The notes beneath the pieces were generated by a model. It had not been told where the DNA came from and did no database searches. It was given only the letters and a program-made list of their open reading frames with translations. A DNA stretch of 26,272 nucleotides from Theodoxus fluviatilis (taxonomy: Eukaryota; Mollusca; Gastropoda; Cycloneritida; Neritidae). The stretch lies in the NCBI GenBank assembly GCA_034096865.1, contig JAWQFJ010000578.1:20001-46272 (forward strand), given 5' to 3'. Within the stretch, counting starts at the first letter, position 1. Every line of letters starts with the position of its first letter. A program made the position numbers and the translations under genes. Below, piece by piece: positions 1 through 11,002 of the stretch.

Positions 1-326
1 TGTAATGATGGATCAAGCGTTTCGGGCGAAGTCCTTCGTCAGTTTGGCAAAGAACACATCTTCTATCTGCAAACGAGGGATACCGGCCTGTACCTCCAAG
101 TTATCATCGTGATGATATTTAATCTCATTTCTGACAGTCGCATAACATTCACACAGAAAATATTTATGATCGAGATGGGGTTTGTGTGCGTGCTCACATA
201 CACGTCTATGCGCATACATTCTGGATGAAAATTAAAGTGATAGAAATTACATTTTAAGATTTTGAAACACAATGTCAAACATCAAAGAGTAGCTACTTCT
301 GACGTCATTACCCTTCAAATACTTCA
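1..326. other. Left-edge non-coding sequence
   Basis: No gene, RNA or repeat is recognised here. The short open frames on the - strand have no motif and lie in AT-balanced sequence without splice or coding signals I can support. It may be intron of the KCTD gene whose last exon lies at 10711-11002, or intergenic. Confidence 0.4.
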
Positions 327-480
327 ACCCCTGTGGGTTGGGTTAAAAATAAACCCACCGCGTCTCTCTCCGCGATTCGTAAAAGACGAAGAACGAGGGA
401 AAATACAGACGACTTGCCCTTACCCTAACCAGTTCTAGTGACTTTGCAATGAATGGCCTTGAATAGCCTACAAAGGCTGG
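327..480 (-). repeat. Dispersed repeat family A, copy 1 (reverse orientation)
   Basis: The reverse complement of this stretch matches two other places in the window (19294-19451 and 25155-25357). Shared landmarks in order are GTAGGCTATTYAAGGC, TCACTAGAAC, a region ending TTACGAATCGCG, GAGACGCGGTGGGT, and a tail AACCCACAGGGG. GTGGGT (333-338) and ACCCAC (353-358) can pair as a short stem. No coding capacity is visible, so a SINE-like or other non-autonomous element is likely. Its ends and any target duplication are not clear. Confidence 0.75.
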
Positions 481-862
481 TGGTAAAAACTCAATTTATC
501 TCATTCCAGATACTTCAGCAAGGCCGCGAAAGCGCAGGATAGCTTTACCCGCGCTGTTGAATCTTCAGTTGGAACTTTTACCTCGAGACGAACTTGAGAA
601 ATGCGCAGTGTGCCTCCGCGACGTGGAACAGCAGACTACTGTCACAAGGAATCTGGAAGAACGTCTCTGTGCTGAGAGCAGGGTCAAGCCAAAGTGTCCA
701 GCGTGGACTACGACCCAAGTGAAGATGAGTCCACCCTTTCTGTGTTGACGAATAAATAGAGAACAGCTCAGAGTGAGTTCAATGTGCTGATTCTACACGG
801 GTTTCCCTCCTCGAGTCTCTTCAGTTTCGTTCTTTTCTCGGCCTCTCGTCTTTGCCTCTCGA
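481..862. other. Non-coding stretch with a weak 63-codon open frame
   Basis: A + strand frame at 557-748 is open but starts at TTG and shows only a CAVCLRD motif and four cysteines, too few for a RING finger. An AATAAA lies at 751-756, right after the frame. I do not support a gene here. Confidence 0.35.
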
Positions 863-892
863 GTGTGTGTGTGTGTGCGTGTGTGTGTGTGT

Positions 893-991
<99 letters not shown>

Positions 992-1001
992 GGGGGGGGG
1001 G
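863..1001. repeat. Compound microsatellite (GT)n-(GA)n-(G)21
   Basis: GT dinucleotides run from about 863 to 932 with a few interruptions (GC, GA), then a pure GA run from 933 to 980, then 21 consecutive G at 981-1001. The apparent ORFs on both strands across it (poly-HT, poly-SL, poly-VC, poly-RE) are translations of the repeat. The G run is likely to be length-inaccurate in the assembly and could form G-quadruplex structure. Confidence 0.98.
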
Positions 1002-1255
1002 TAGGGAGGGAGAGTGCGTGTACATGTGCATTTCTGCGCCATTCATTAGGTCTGCCTGCCCACCTGCCCATGTCTGCCTACGTTTGTTTGCGTTTTCCTC
1101 TTTTCTGAGTGTGTGAATCTGGATTTGGATGTGTGTCTGTCACTCACCTTTTCTGCATCTCTCTCATTCCACAACTAAAAACTGCTTTCGAGGTTTCACC
1201 TCAGAAACCTGCTGCTATTGCTTCCACTTCAGGTAGGGAGTGTGTGCTGTTTTAA

Positions 1256-1272
1256 NNNNNNNNNNNNNNNNN
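1256..1272. other. Assembly gap (17 N)
   Basis: Seventeen consecutive N. Base composition differs sharply on its two sides: mixed sequence before, and T-poor, CpG-rich purine sequence after. Scaffold order and true gap length here should not be taken as certain. Confidence 1.
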
Positions 1273-3799
1273 GGAGACGGAGTAGCGAATGAGGCAGAAG
1301 TACAGTAGAGCTAGAGGAGACATCAGCAGGGCAGAGGCAGAGGCAAAGGAACGGGAGAGACGTGCATGAATTGTGGCGAGTATGCTCAGAGCTTCTCTCC
1401 GGCGTTGTCGGCTCGTCGTGCTTTCCGCTCAGTGGTGATCTCTATCTCTAGATGGGTCTTACTGTCTTTCAGGAAGCAGACAACACCGACAGACCAAGAC
1501 GGACAAGCCAGAGCCGAAAGGAGCGAGTGATGGCGGCGAAGAGAGACGAGAACTCAGAGAGAGACGAGAAGGGAGAAGACGAGAGGAGCGAGTCGAGAGG
1601 ATCCACTGAGAGAGGAGATGAGCAGGAGCGAGAGGCTGGAAGTAGGAGGGAGAGAGAAGATGGCGAGCAGGAGAGAGAGGGAGGGAGGGGAACACACAAC
1701 TTGACGAAGCAAGCGATGAGGACGACTGAAAGCTAACATCAAGAGCAGAACACACAGATGCGAGCACACTGACGGAAAAAGCATAGGCAGAGAGAAGAGA
1801 GCAGACAAGGGGACGGGCATGACGCAGCGAGCCGGATGAACAGACAAACAACACGAACAGGACAACACGCAGGGAGACGCAGCAGTCCAGGAGGCAGAAG
1901 AGCGACAGACAGAAGTGGGAGAGCAGATGGAGCTACCCCCCCAGCTCAGCGAGACACAGCCGGAACTGAACAGGCTAGCACGGTGAGGTGGCCACGAAGA
2001 GACAAGGAGAACACCTGACGAGCGAGCACGGGCACGCACGAAAGAGATTACAGCGAATCAAAACGCGACAGACAGCAAGTCGGCGGAGGGAGGGACACTA
2101 CCTTAAGAAGAAAGAATGAGGGGAGAGTAATCTAAGTGCGGGAAACTCATTTCATAAAAAAGAAACCATTTTAGATGTCAGGGATGAGGATCGACGCATG
2201 TGCGTAGAGTCCGTGGTCACAAGAATTATGACATAAAAAGAGCAAGACCCCAAGAGCAGGGAACCGAGTCTGATGCGAGGAAGACGCAGAGAGCAAGAGA
2301 CGTGTTGAGAATGGAGGGAAAGAAGAAGAGAGAGGAAGAATGATTTTAGAACAGAGAGAAACAATGCTGGACGGAAAGCTATTTCTACGTACCGCGTGGA
2401 TTGGCGGACGAGGGAAGCGGTGCAACCTGATCGAGATCGCGAGAGGCGAGCACCCTTTGAGAGCTACCCCACGACTGAGGAACATCTGGAGTACCTAGTT
2501 GGCGACGCGGAAAGGAAATGAGCAGCGGTGACTGGATTGCGATAGAGAGGGACAGGGTTCGCGGGGGAAAGGGACAAGAAGGGGGAAGGGCCTGGGGGGG
2601 AGGCGTGAAAATTAGATCTAAAGAGAGACAAGAGTGGACCAAGTTCAGGCAAAGGGTGTGCGGGAATTCAAAACACCCTGGCTGGATCAGCCGATTCCCT
2701 GGTTATGATAGACTGGCAGTCGCATGCATTATTGTGAGAGATTGACCAGCACAAAGTTAGTCCGTGATGTTTGTGAGGTCCCTCGACGATATGTCGATCG
2801 CCCTGCGAGAGGTGACATAACGCCCCTGGACCGTCTTAGTTGCGGCATTGGGGAAGTTGGGAGGAGTGATGAGCCGCAGTGGCGGACGCTGTGTCTGCGA
2901 TGACCTCTCAATCTTAGTCCCCCAACAGGAGCATGAGGATCCAGAGGAGGAACCCTGTTCCCTGACTTGCGCAGCTCAAGGCGGTTCGGGGTGTACGTTT
3001 CAATCCCAGAGAGGGGAAGAGCACTTCGACGGAGATTGGAGGAGACGATCGGGAGGACGGAGACGCCCTACCGAACCCTGACCCGGCCTCCGCCCTCCTG
3101 GCCCAACTCCGACGAGCTTTTTGCGACATTTATGATTTGGTTCTAGAGCCCTCCGGAAAAAGATATTTCTCAATGCGGTAAGGCACTTTCGAAGAGATAT
3201 GCCATTGAACAGTGGATTGAAGAAATGAGACTAATAAGGAAAGATTGGGTGGTAGCAGTGTAGACACTAGTGGGGCTAGTGGTTCACGAAAGCCCTTGTG
3301 CGGTCTCCTTCGCGAGAAGAGGGCGGAGACGTTCCACCCTGTCTTGTTACGAAGACTGATCTCGATGCGAGGCATCGGAGTGAGAACCCAGAGCTGGCAG
3401 CTATGACCTCTGGGGTCCGAGAGTAGAGGATGCGAATCGAGTAACCTGGGAAGGTAGGAGGAGGGCTGAAGAAGAAGAGAACAGTGCGTCGTTCGATTTG
3501 AGATGTCTCTGTGCGGACCTGTGTGATTCTGGACAAGAGAGAGGCCGTCCGTGGCCGATTCCCGTAAGACTGACTCTGAGTGGAGGCAAGTCTACTCGTG
3601 AGCTGACCGCTCTCGCATCTCTCCTGCTCTCCCCCTCGTGTATCGCAGATCCGCCCCGCCTTGCTGGGAGGTTTGGGGTAGGACCCGGCGTAGACGAGAA
3701 GCGAGTTGAGATCCCAGACGCACGGCTCATCGCGGGAGCTAGGGCAAGCGAATGTACGATCGATGAAGAAGGTGGACCGCTGTTTGGAGTCAGAGGAGT

Positions 3800-4370
3800 G
3801 TTTTTGTAGAGAGAAATGAGAGGGAGAGGAGAGAAGACTGCCGCATACAGAGAGGCGGCGAAGAGAATTCCCGGAGAGGGGGAGAGGGGGAGATGCTTGG
3901 GGAGGGGAGGAGAGAGGGAGGAGATTCTCAGAGTGACTGGGGAGACAGGAGGCGAGGGAGCAGATCGGGAGAGAGCGTGAGGATCGTGGGATGAGAGTTG
4001 GGGAGATGTAGGGGGAGGGGGAACGGAGGAGAGGTGAAGACGATGGGGAGAGGAGGGGGAGAGGGACCATGAGAGAAGCACCCGAGAGCGGTTCGAGGCG
4101 AGGAGGAACGGAGAGAGGGAGCGGGGAGAGGGAGAGACGGCGAGCGATGAGACGTAGGGATGGTGAGGAGGTCAGGAGGACGGAGGAGTTGATCGAAGTT
4201 GGAGGGGGGGAGGGAGGGAGGGGTAAGTCGGGTGGGGGAGAGGACAAGGATAAACTGACGAGCGAGAGGAGTAGGGAGGAGGAAACGAGGTCACGCAGGG
4301 TGACATTAAGGAGGGGTAACGACTTTGAGAGGACTGAAGGAGTCGAGGGAGTGGGGATGTCCTGAGCAAT
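3800..4370 (+). repeat. Near-continuous polypurine tract (GA/GGA-rich)
   Basis: Inside the T-poor block, this roughly 570-bp stretch is almost only G and A on the + strand, with many GGGG, GAGGGG and GGAGAG words but no fixed repeat period. Such tracts can form triplex or G-quadruplex DNA. The long - strand frame covering it is a side effect of composition (few TTA, CTA or TCA on the + strand). Confidence 0.7.
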
Positions 4371-7300
4371 TTGAGGGGCGAGTAGCGAAGGGTGATTGAG
4401 CCTCAACAAAGCCACATGGCTGAGTTGATGTGTCGTGAGCTTAAGTGGCGGGGTAGAGGTGGAAGGGGGAGAGGAGAGGCTGGTAGCAAGTGGATGCTCG
4501 TGGAGGTAACGGATGGTGAGGGATGAGAGCGAGATGAGGCGTCGAGAGCACTGAAGACACGATAGCAAGGGAGTTGAGAGTATAGATAAAGCATGGCGGC
4601 GAAGGGGATGACCGTGAATCCAAGTCCGCGAATCCGACAGCCTTCCGGTCCCACCGAGAGAATCCCTATCCAGAGCAGCGAGTGGGGTCCGGAGGTATCA
4701 CGAGGTGGGACGCACGATCGGACGGTAAGAATGACTGGCAATCGCAATCGAACGGAGAGAGAATCCGGATTTCCAACCCAAGCGACGAAAACAACGAGAA
4801 CGCGACTCGATAAACCAATCCCGAATGAGAGCGAGACACGAATGACCCCGAACAGACCTGCAACCCACAATTTGCGCAATCTAGAGTGATGTAGGTAACG
4901 CTCGGCGAGAACGGCGTAGTTGCGCGGATCGGTTGCCATGACCTATGTATGACGGGATGGGACCAGGTACATGGGCCCAGTGAGAGAGAGTTGTGATGAC
5001 GGGCCGGACCAATACGAAGGACATTGCTAGGAGTGACGAGCCGGCCATAGAGTCGACATTTGACTAGATAGAGACCGAGAGAACCACGACCACTGACGAA
5101 CTGAGCTAGATGGAGGCAGGCTGACATGGCGACGCAGACGTCCGAGATGTGAGGATTCGCATCACCATACGAACCGAAAGGACGGACCACACACCACGAG
5201 ACCCCGAACGGCAGAGTTTCGACGAATTACATGGACCAATCAACGACCAACGCCGACCACGATGGGCCACTCCCCATTCCCCATGATAGAGACCATTAGC
5301 GAGACGAAGAGTGGCCAGACAGTCATACGCAAGTCCATGCGGAGCAGATCCCATGAGAGATCGATCCAATACACCACCCAGGTACACATCGCAGGCGACG
5401 ATGAACCACCCCTGGTCCATAGGTGTAAGACCGATGTTTCGCCCAGAGTCGCCGATGCAGAAATCTGCAGATCCGGAATGATCAACATACCCGAAGCGAG
5501 ATCGACAGGGGCGTCAGTACCATAGACATATTTACCGAGAGATTTGTCCGATGGGCCCTGCAGCCATCCGAGGATCCCGCGATTGGTGACGAGAAGGAGA
5601 TCCTGACTCGAGATGCCGAGTGAGAGATGCACGGTTCCCAAGTCTGAGCCAGACCGACCGGAGAGCCCGAAGGGGAGACTGAGACAGGACGAGACCAGGG
5701 AGTCGGCCGAAGATGGCCGAGGGTTGCCGAATGACACCGTCCTCCCGAACTCCGATGACTACAGAGGATCGCACACGACCTGCAATTTACCATCTCCAAG
5801 GGGAGGGATGACGAGCCCGACGACGAGCGAAGCCGGCAACCGACATTAGCGACGGAAGTACCTATCCAAGATCGCAGTGAATCGACAACGCGGCATGCCG
5901 AGTGCGAAATCCCATCGACATCGACATGAGAAAGTTCCATCCATCGCAATGTGCTACCACTCAGACGGCCCAATGAGAGCGACATTTCCGAACATACTGC
6001 AGAGAGCGCGGACGAGAGACGCGAGCCGGGACATTGCGCAGCGACTCATGCATCATGGTCGATCCATCTGGTGATCCACCCAAGCCGAGGCGAGAACCCC
6101 TCCAAGCAGAGGAGAGCCCGAACCGCACCATCTCCGGGCGAATCCCAGATCGAGAGCATCCGGATCCAACTGACGGCCAGGCCCTAGCCCATTCTTTTGC
6201 CAAGAGACGCAAATCTTGCCACATGACAGGAGTGAAGAAAAGGGAAGAGAGTCCACCCGAGCGGCCAAGAGCCAGACCCGACCCACGCACACGCCAGGAG
6301 GGATCGATCCAGAGGATAGACCACTCACGGAATACTTATCTGCGACCCAGAGATCAACGATGAGAAGAGGACGGACGGCGACGCCCGACCACTGAGCAGG
6401 CGAGGGGGGGAGACAGAGAGCGAAGAAAGTTGTGTGTTTATGGCGAGGCAGATACGCAACGGATACGACACGCAGTCGTTCTGGAGTCTCAGGAATCGGA
6501 GGAAGGGAGGAGATGAAGCAGCCCAGATCGAAGACGACCGAGAGGGAGAGGCACCAAGGAGGAGACGAAAAAGCAGTCCCGAGAGGAGTAAAGAGATGAC
6601 CGAGACATACGAGACGGGTGAACTCAGACCAGAACCACTCGAAGAGCGATTCGAGAGCGGCTGTGCGGCTGGAGAGAGATAAGTAGGCGGCGCGCACCGC
6701 GCGGACAGTGCGGGAGCGATCCGAGGTCGATGTACATCCAAGATCGGAATCACTGGATTGGACCTAAGAACGCACACACCCGGACGAGAGACCAGTGAGA
6801 CAGCGCCCGCCCGAAGAAAGCAGCCCGAGAACCCGGAGAGGTCGCAAACGCAGACCGTCATCCGGAGCGAATGCCGATGATGCCCAAACGGGAGGGAGGG
6901 TCGACATCCGAAGAATGCTTTGAGCGAAAGAGATAGAGAGCGTGCATGGGACCGAATCGCAGAACAGAGAGAGGAGCCCAGAACTCTACGAACGAGCACA
7001 CAACGCCACCACATCCGAGAGGTCCGAAACTGCACCCGGGACCGAGTACCCATCTCGCGGATCCATCGAAACCCAGGGCACCCGATCGCATCCAGGAATC
7101 CAAGAGTACCTTGTATCGGCGAGGCATGTCGACATGACGTAACATACTCCTGCTCTATGTTCCCATACTCCGACTTGATACAGGAGGGCCCAGACGACAA
7201 TCCATGAGGCGTCACTGATCGTGAAAACAAGCAGGAGGAAGTTGACCGAGGAGGAGAGGAAGGCCAGAGGAAGAGCGGACGCGAGAGTACCCGCCGAGAG

Positions 7301-8519
7301 AGAGAACAGAAGCCCCTGCGGAATCCGAGACCTGAAGGAGGTAGGGACCGAGAAAGAGGGACGACTAGTGGACGGCACCCCTTACGTCACCCACGGAGAT
7401 GGAACCTAGAGACCGCCCTGGTCTGATGCCAGGAACCACCTCCATTCCCGAAGCCGCCCTCCATACCCAGTTGACGAGAATTGAGTGGGCCTAATTAGGA
7501 GGGTCCTAATAGCGGAGACGCACAGACCGAGACGATGACCCACCGAGCAATCACAAGCCGGCCGTAGAAGGTGCCGAGTGAGACCGTGATGACCACCCAT
7601 AACCTACTCCACGTTAACAGCGAATTATGCGACCCCAGGGACGCTCCACGCAACATCACCGTAGCTGCCAAGAAGGGAAAAGCCCACGAACCGAGGATGA
7701 CACCACGGGGGGGGAGGGGGGGGGGAGGAGAGGTTAGGCCACGGCCCGGAGCTATTACGACAACTTGACGCAAGACCCGATCCATTACGCCATACGGGGA
7801 GTCCAGGTATGACCCCTGTGTCATCCGCATAGCCTTTATCGAGATAGACATCCGAACGGGGACCGCAGGGGCCGGCGAGGACGGCGAGAGGGGAGCGTTC
7901 CGAGAGTGAACACGTGAGACGAACGGGAGTGGGACGGGCAGACGCAGGAGAAAGAGATGAACGTCCGGGAGGAGCTTACGGAGAGAGATGGACCAGAGAC
8001 TGAGGGTGAAGGTGAGGGTTGAAGAGACTATAGACAGATCTGGAGGGAGAGAGATGGGATGAAAATTTGGGCTGAGTGTTACTATGTATCTGAGTACCCA
8101 GGACGCCGCAAATACAGAGGAACCCATATAACATCCACTCTTCAGATTTGTTGTGCCAAATGCCCTGAACCCAAGAGCGAACCAGCCCCGCATGGAGTGT
8201 GGATATGACTCTAAGCTGGCCGACCGCCAGGGACTCGCCACCAGCGCAGACCCGAGAGGTGCACGAACAATATCCAAGCTATCCTAGGGATACAGATCAC
8301 AGGGGTCCATAGAGCAGCATTGATGTCCGGACGAGAGTCAGAGCGCCACATAGTTCCGGGAGACGCGGGAATGCCGAAAGGCTGTGAACGGCAGAAGGCG
8401 CCGACTGCGACGAGCGAGAGAATCCACGCGCACTTCCGTGTTATTCGACCACTCCCAGTCGCATGCCACAGTTCCCATCGCGCATGACCACAGAGATGAT
8501 GGACGAGTCTGCACCCTTA

Positions 8520-8935
8520 GTGAGAAGAAATGATGGGAGGAAATGGAATTGAAAATTAAGCGGGGAATGAGAGTGGATTAGAGAGCGTGGACGTATTGAG
8601 AGAATGGAAGGATAGGGTGAAGGAAGTGCGGCTGACCCGATGAGGAACTGGGATGCGCTGGAGTATGTTCGAGAGAGGAGGAGGCCAACCAACAGTGACA
8701 CTCGCAGGAGACGAGATCGAGGAGATTGAGAGAAAGGGAGAGAGGAAGAGGGTGAAGAGGGACGAGAGAAGGAGAGAGCACACCGGAGGGTAGAAGTGGA
8801 TGTGAGGGACAGTACGAGTTAGTAAGAAAGATGAGGGGTGAGGTGGGAGATGCAGGAGGAGGGGAGAGAGGCCGGAGAGAGTAGAAGCGAGGGGACTGAG
8901 AAAGAAGGATAGAGAAGGGAGAGACTAAAGTGAGT
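8520..8935 (+). repeat. Second polypurine-rich tract
   Basis: GA-rich with words such as GAGAGA, GGAGGA and AGGAAGAG. The row at 8701-8760 holds 22 A, 28 G, 5 C and 5 T by hand count. It forms the right end of the T-poor block, whose signature fades near 9020. Confidence 0.6.
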
Positions 8936-9119
8936 GAGAGGTATGGCAGTTATGTGTAGAGGGAGCAAGATTGAGAGATGGAGTTTCCACGTAGCGAATG
9001 TGTTGAGATGTAGTATGCTTGATGTAGAGTGTACTTCAGCATCGACCCCCCCTATTTACAGACGTTCTTGTCGTGGAGCGTACGCCTAGCTTTCCCCCTT
9101 TCTGTCTCATTCATGCGGA

Positions 9120-9188
9120 AACTCGCACGCATGCACACACGCATTCACACACGTATGTGCTCATACTCATACACACTCGCGGGGATGC

Positions 9189-9245
<57 letters not shown>

Positions 9246-9271
9246 ACACACTCACACACACACGCACACGC

Positions 9272-9320
<49 letters not shown>
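9120..9320. repeat. (CA)n microsatellite with degenerate left shoulder
   Basis: CA-rich words start near 9120 and become a nearly pure CA run from about 9195 to 9320, with a CCACACACTC interruption near 9242-9252 and CG variants after it. It faces the (TG)n array at 9366-9645 across a spacer of about 45 bp, so the two arms are reverse complements. Confidence 0.97.
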
Positions 9321-9322
<2 letters not shown>

Positions 9323-9365
9323 AGTAATCGGCAGGCACTCGGGCTAACTGATGAGTAAGCGAGAA

Positions 9366-9393
9366 TGTGTGTGCGTGCATGCATGCGTGTGTG

Positions 9394-9425
<32 letters not shown>

Positions 9426-9456
9426 GAGTGTATCTTTTAGTGTGTTAGTGTGTGGT

Positions 9457-9496
<40 letters not shown>

Positions 9497-9529
9497 TGCG
9501 AGTGTGTGCGTGGGTGTGTGTGGGTGTTG

Positions 9530-9583
<54 letters not shown>

Positions 9584-9598
9584 TGTGTTAGTGAGTGT

Positions 9599-9645
<47 letters not shown>

Positions 9646-9737
9646 CGAGGGTAAATATGTGTATGTGTGCGTTTGTGTTTGCTCGTATAAAAGTGTGTAG
9701 GTGCATGTGTGCTTGTCTGTGTGTGCTTGTCTGTGTG
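9366..9737. repeat. (TG)n microsatellite with degenerate right shoulder
   Basis: TG runs with small interruptions (TGTATCTTTTAG, GTGGTGCGAG, GTTGGTTTAG) extend to about 9645, followed by a decayed part containing TGTGTGCTTGTC units up to about 9737. The poly-VC and poly-HT frames here are translations of the repeat and not genes. Confidence 0.97.
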
Positions 9738-10180
9738 TGCTTGGCTTTCATGTCTGTGGATAACATTGTCTGTCCCACCCATTACACCCATCACCAAGGG
9801 GATGTATCAGGGTAATTAAGGTCTTGCACCTGTGGGGTGTACACAGCTTCACTGGTGTGGAACTGCCCGCCCACTCCCCTCACACCTGCTGGAAGGGGTG
9901 GGACAGTGTAGGATGAAGTGGGTTGTGGGGGGAGGTAACAGTAGGGGTGGGTGGAGGTGGAATGAGGGGGAGTATGTGTAAGTGAAGGAGATGCTCAGGT
10001 TGCTGTGTGATGAGAGAGTAATGCGATGGAGGGCCTGTCGTGAGCAACATTGTATATAATTATATGGTGTTGGGTTGCGGATATCGACTGGGCTATTGAT
10101 CAGTGAACGAAGCGCTTCGGTTGGTACAGAAAGAATAGATTGGTAGCCTGCTATTCATGCACCCTTGTTTCTGAAGCTTT
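9738..10180. other. Unique non-coding sequence between TG arrays
   Basis: No gene seen. It contains a short G-rich stretch at about 9890-9985 (GGGGTGGG, GTGGGGGGAGG and GGGTGGGTGGAGG-type words) that could form G-quadruplex. If the KCTD gene model is right, this is intron. Confidence 0.5.
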
Positions 10181-10625
10181 GCGTGCGTGTGAGTGAGTGT
10201 GTGTGTGTGTGTGAGTGTGTGTGTGTGAGTGAGTGCGTGTGTGAGTGTGTGTGTGTGTGTGTGTATCTTGTCTGTGTCTTTCATTGTGTATATCTGTGTG
10301 TTTCTGTCTCTGACTTTCTGTTTGTCTGTCTTTCTGTTTGTGTATCTCTCTATTTCTGTGTATCTGTCTTTCTGTTTGTTTGTATGTGTGTGTGAGTGTG
10401 CGTGCGTGTGTGCATGCGTATGTGCATGCGTATGTGTGTCTGTGTTTGTGTATCTGTCTGTATTTGTGTATCTGTCTATATTTGTGTGTATGTATTTGTG
10501 TGTCTGTATTTGTGTGTCTGTCTGTGTGTCTGTCTGTGTGTCTGTCTGTGTGTCTGTCTGTCTGTCTGTCCATCTGACGGCCTGCCTGCCTAAATCTTCA
10601 TGTCTGTCTGTGTAAATCAGTCTGT
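10181..10625. repeat. TG, TTTG and TCTG mixed low-complexity array
   Basis: TG with GAGTGAG interruptions (10181-10264) passes into degenerate TCTGTTTG/TGTATC words and then regular CTGT tetranucleotides at about 10505-10570. The array ends less than 100 bp before the KCTD exon, so it sits just upstream of the polypyrimidine tract and acceptor. The long + strand frames are repeat translations. Confidence 0.93.
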
Positions 10626-10710
10626 CTTCTGTTTAATCTTCTCCCTGCCCCACCCTCATCGCAGCCTGTTTGGCTGGCACTGTCTTACACTGGCGTTTCT
10701 ATGTCAACAG

Positions 10711-11002
10711 ACATGTCCTGAACTTCCTGCGCTCCAGCAAGCTCCTCCTTCCCCAGGGCTTCAGGGAACTGAACCTTCTCAAGGAGGAGGCCTCCTACTA
10801 TGGCCTTGACCCCTTGGTCCAGGAAATCGACTCGCTCTTCGCCCGCTTCCGCCGGAAGAAGCGTGCCGGCAACAGCGGGAACAACGCCGGGCGTGGCTTC
10901 GGCCGTCGCTATAGCAACAGCGTCGGGGAAGGCCTTGACCGCATCCACGAGGATGACCTTGACGATGACCTGGACTTCATCGAGGACAGCTGGCTCACGT
11001 GA
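10711..11002 (+). CDS. KCTD-type BTB/POZ (T1) domain protein, last coding exon (partial)
   Basis: This exon encodes the last 96 residues of a potassium-channel-tetramerisation-like (KCTD) BTB protein. It opens with HVLNFLRSSKLLLP, then FREL.LLKEEASYYGL.PLVQEI, the second half of a T1/BTB domain. KCTD BTB domains form oligomers, and many recruit cullin-3 for ubiquitylation; that is family knowledge, not proven here. The acceptor is TATGTCAACAG before ACATGTC, leaving one base (A) to complete a split codon that would be Arg, giving the usual FR-HVLNFLR junction. After the BTB half (residues 1-40) come a basic patch (RFRRKKRAG), a Gly/Asn/Arg-rich linker and an acidic tail ending in SWLT before TGA. 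The BTB part looks closest to KCTD1/KCTD15, but their long C-terminal domain is absent, so I give no symbol. No upstream exon with the first BTB half is visible. Confidence 0.82.

Larger units (their letters stand above)
1273..9020. other. 7.7-kb purine-rich, T-poor, CpG-rich block without recognisable genes
   Basis: The + strand is dominated by G and A with very little T. The 60-base rows starting at 5041, 6541 and 8701 hold 8, 3 and 5 T by hand count. CpG is common, for example eight in the row from 5821, unlike the sequence right of 11 kb. Because T is rare on the + strand, stop codons are rare on the - strand, which explains the long Ser/Leu/Pro-rich - strand frames (for example 3276-4568 and 6325-7230). 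None shows a domain, splice pattern or conserved motif I recognise. The middle part (about 4600-8400) is A/C/G mixed, and the flanks (about 3800-4370 and 8520-8930) are nearly pure purine. If the neighbouring KCTD exon belongs to a gene starting further left, this block is intronic. It could instead be a misjoined contig, an eroded satellite or low-complexity heterochromatin. Confidence 0.8.

Noticed and set aside
557..748. Possible RING-like exon (KCAVCLRDV)
   Set aside because: Starts at TTG, only four cysteines, and no Cys-X-His core of a RING finger; overlapping frames are equally plausible.
1452..1736. Charged + strand frame after a CTGTCTTTCAG acceptor-like site
   Set aside because: Glu/Arg/Ser low complexity from GA-rich DNA; one acceptor-like site is not enough.
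3276..4568. 430-codon - strand open frame
   Set aside because: Ser/Leu/Pro-rich without domains. The + strand here is nearly free of T, so TTA, CTA and TCA (stops on the - strand) are rare, and the frame is explained by composition.
5240..5737. Possible decayed copia-type reverse transcriptase on the - strand (DLG...LGI-like run, TDAPVD)
   Set aside because: Only a loose, short resemblance. No active-site motif, integrase or RNase H pattern in neighbouring frames and no LTRs. Most likely chance in biased sequence.
6325..7230. 301-codon - strand open frame
   Set aside because: Same compositional effect; no motif, no conserved start and no splice support.
9346..9366. Hammerhead-like CTGATGAG...CGAGAA between the CA and TG arrays
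   Set aside because: The second core box is GAGAA and not GAAA, no proper stem II can form, and no cleavage-site context is present.
9029..9815. Long His/Thr and Cys/Val frames on both strands
   Set aside because: Direct translations of CA/TG microsatellites.
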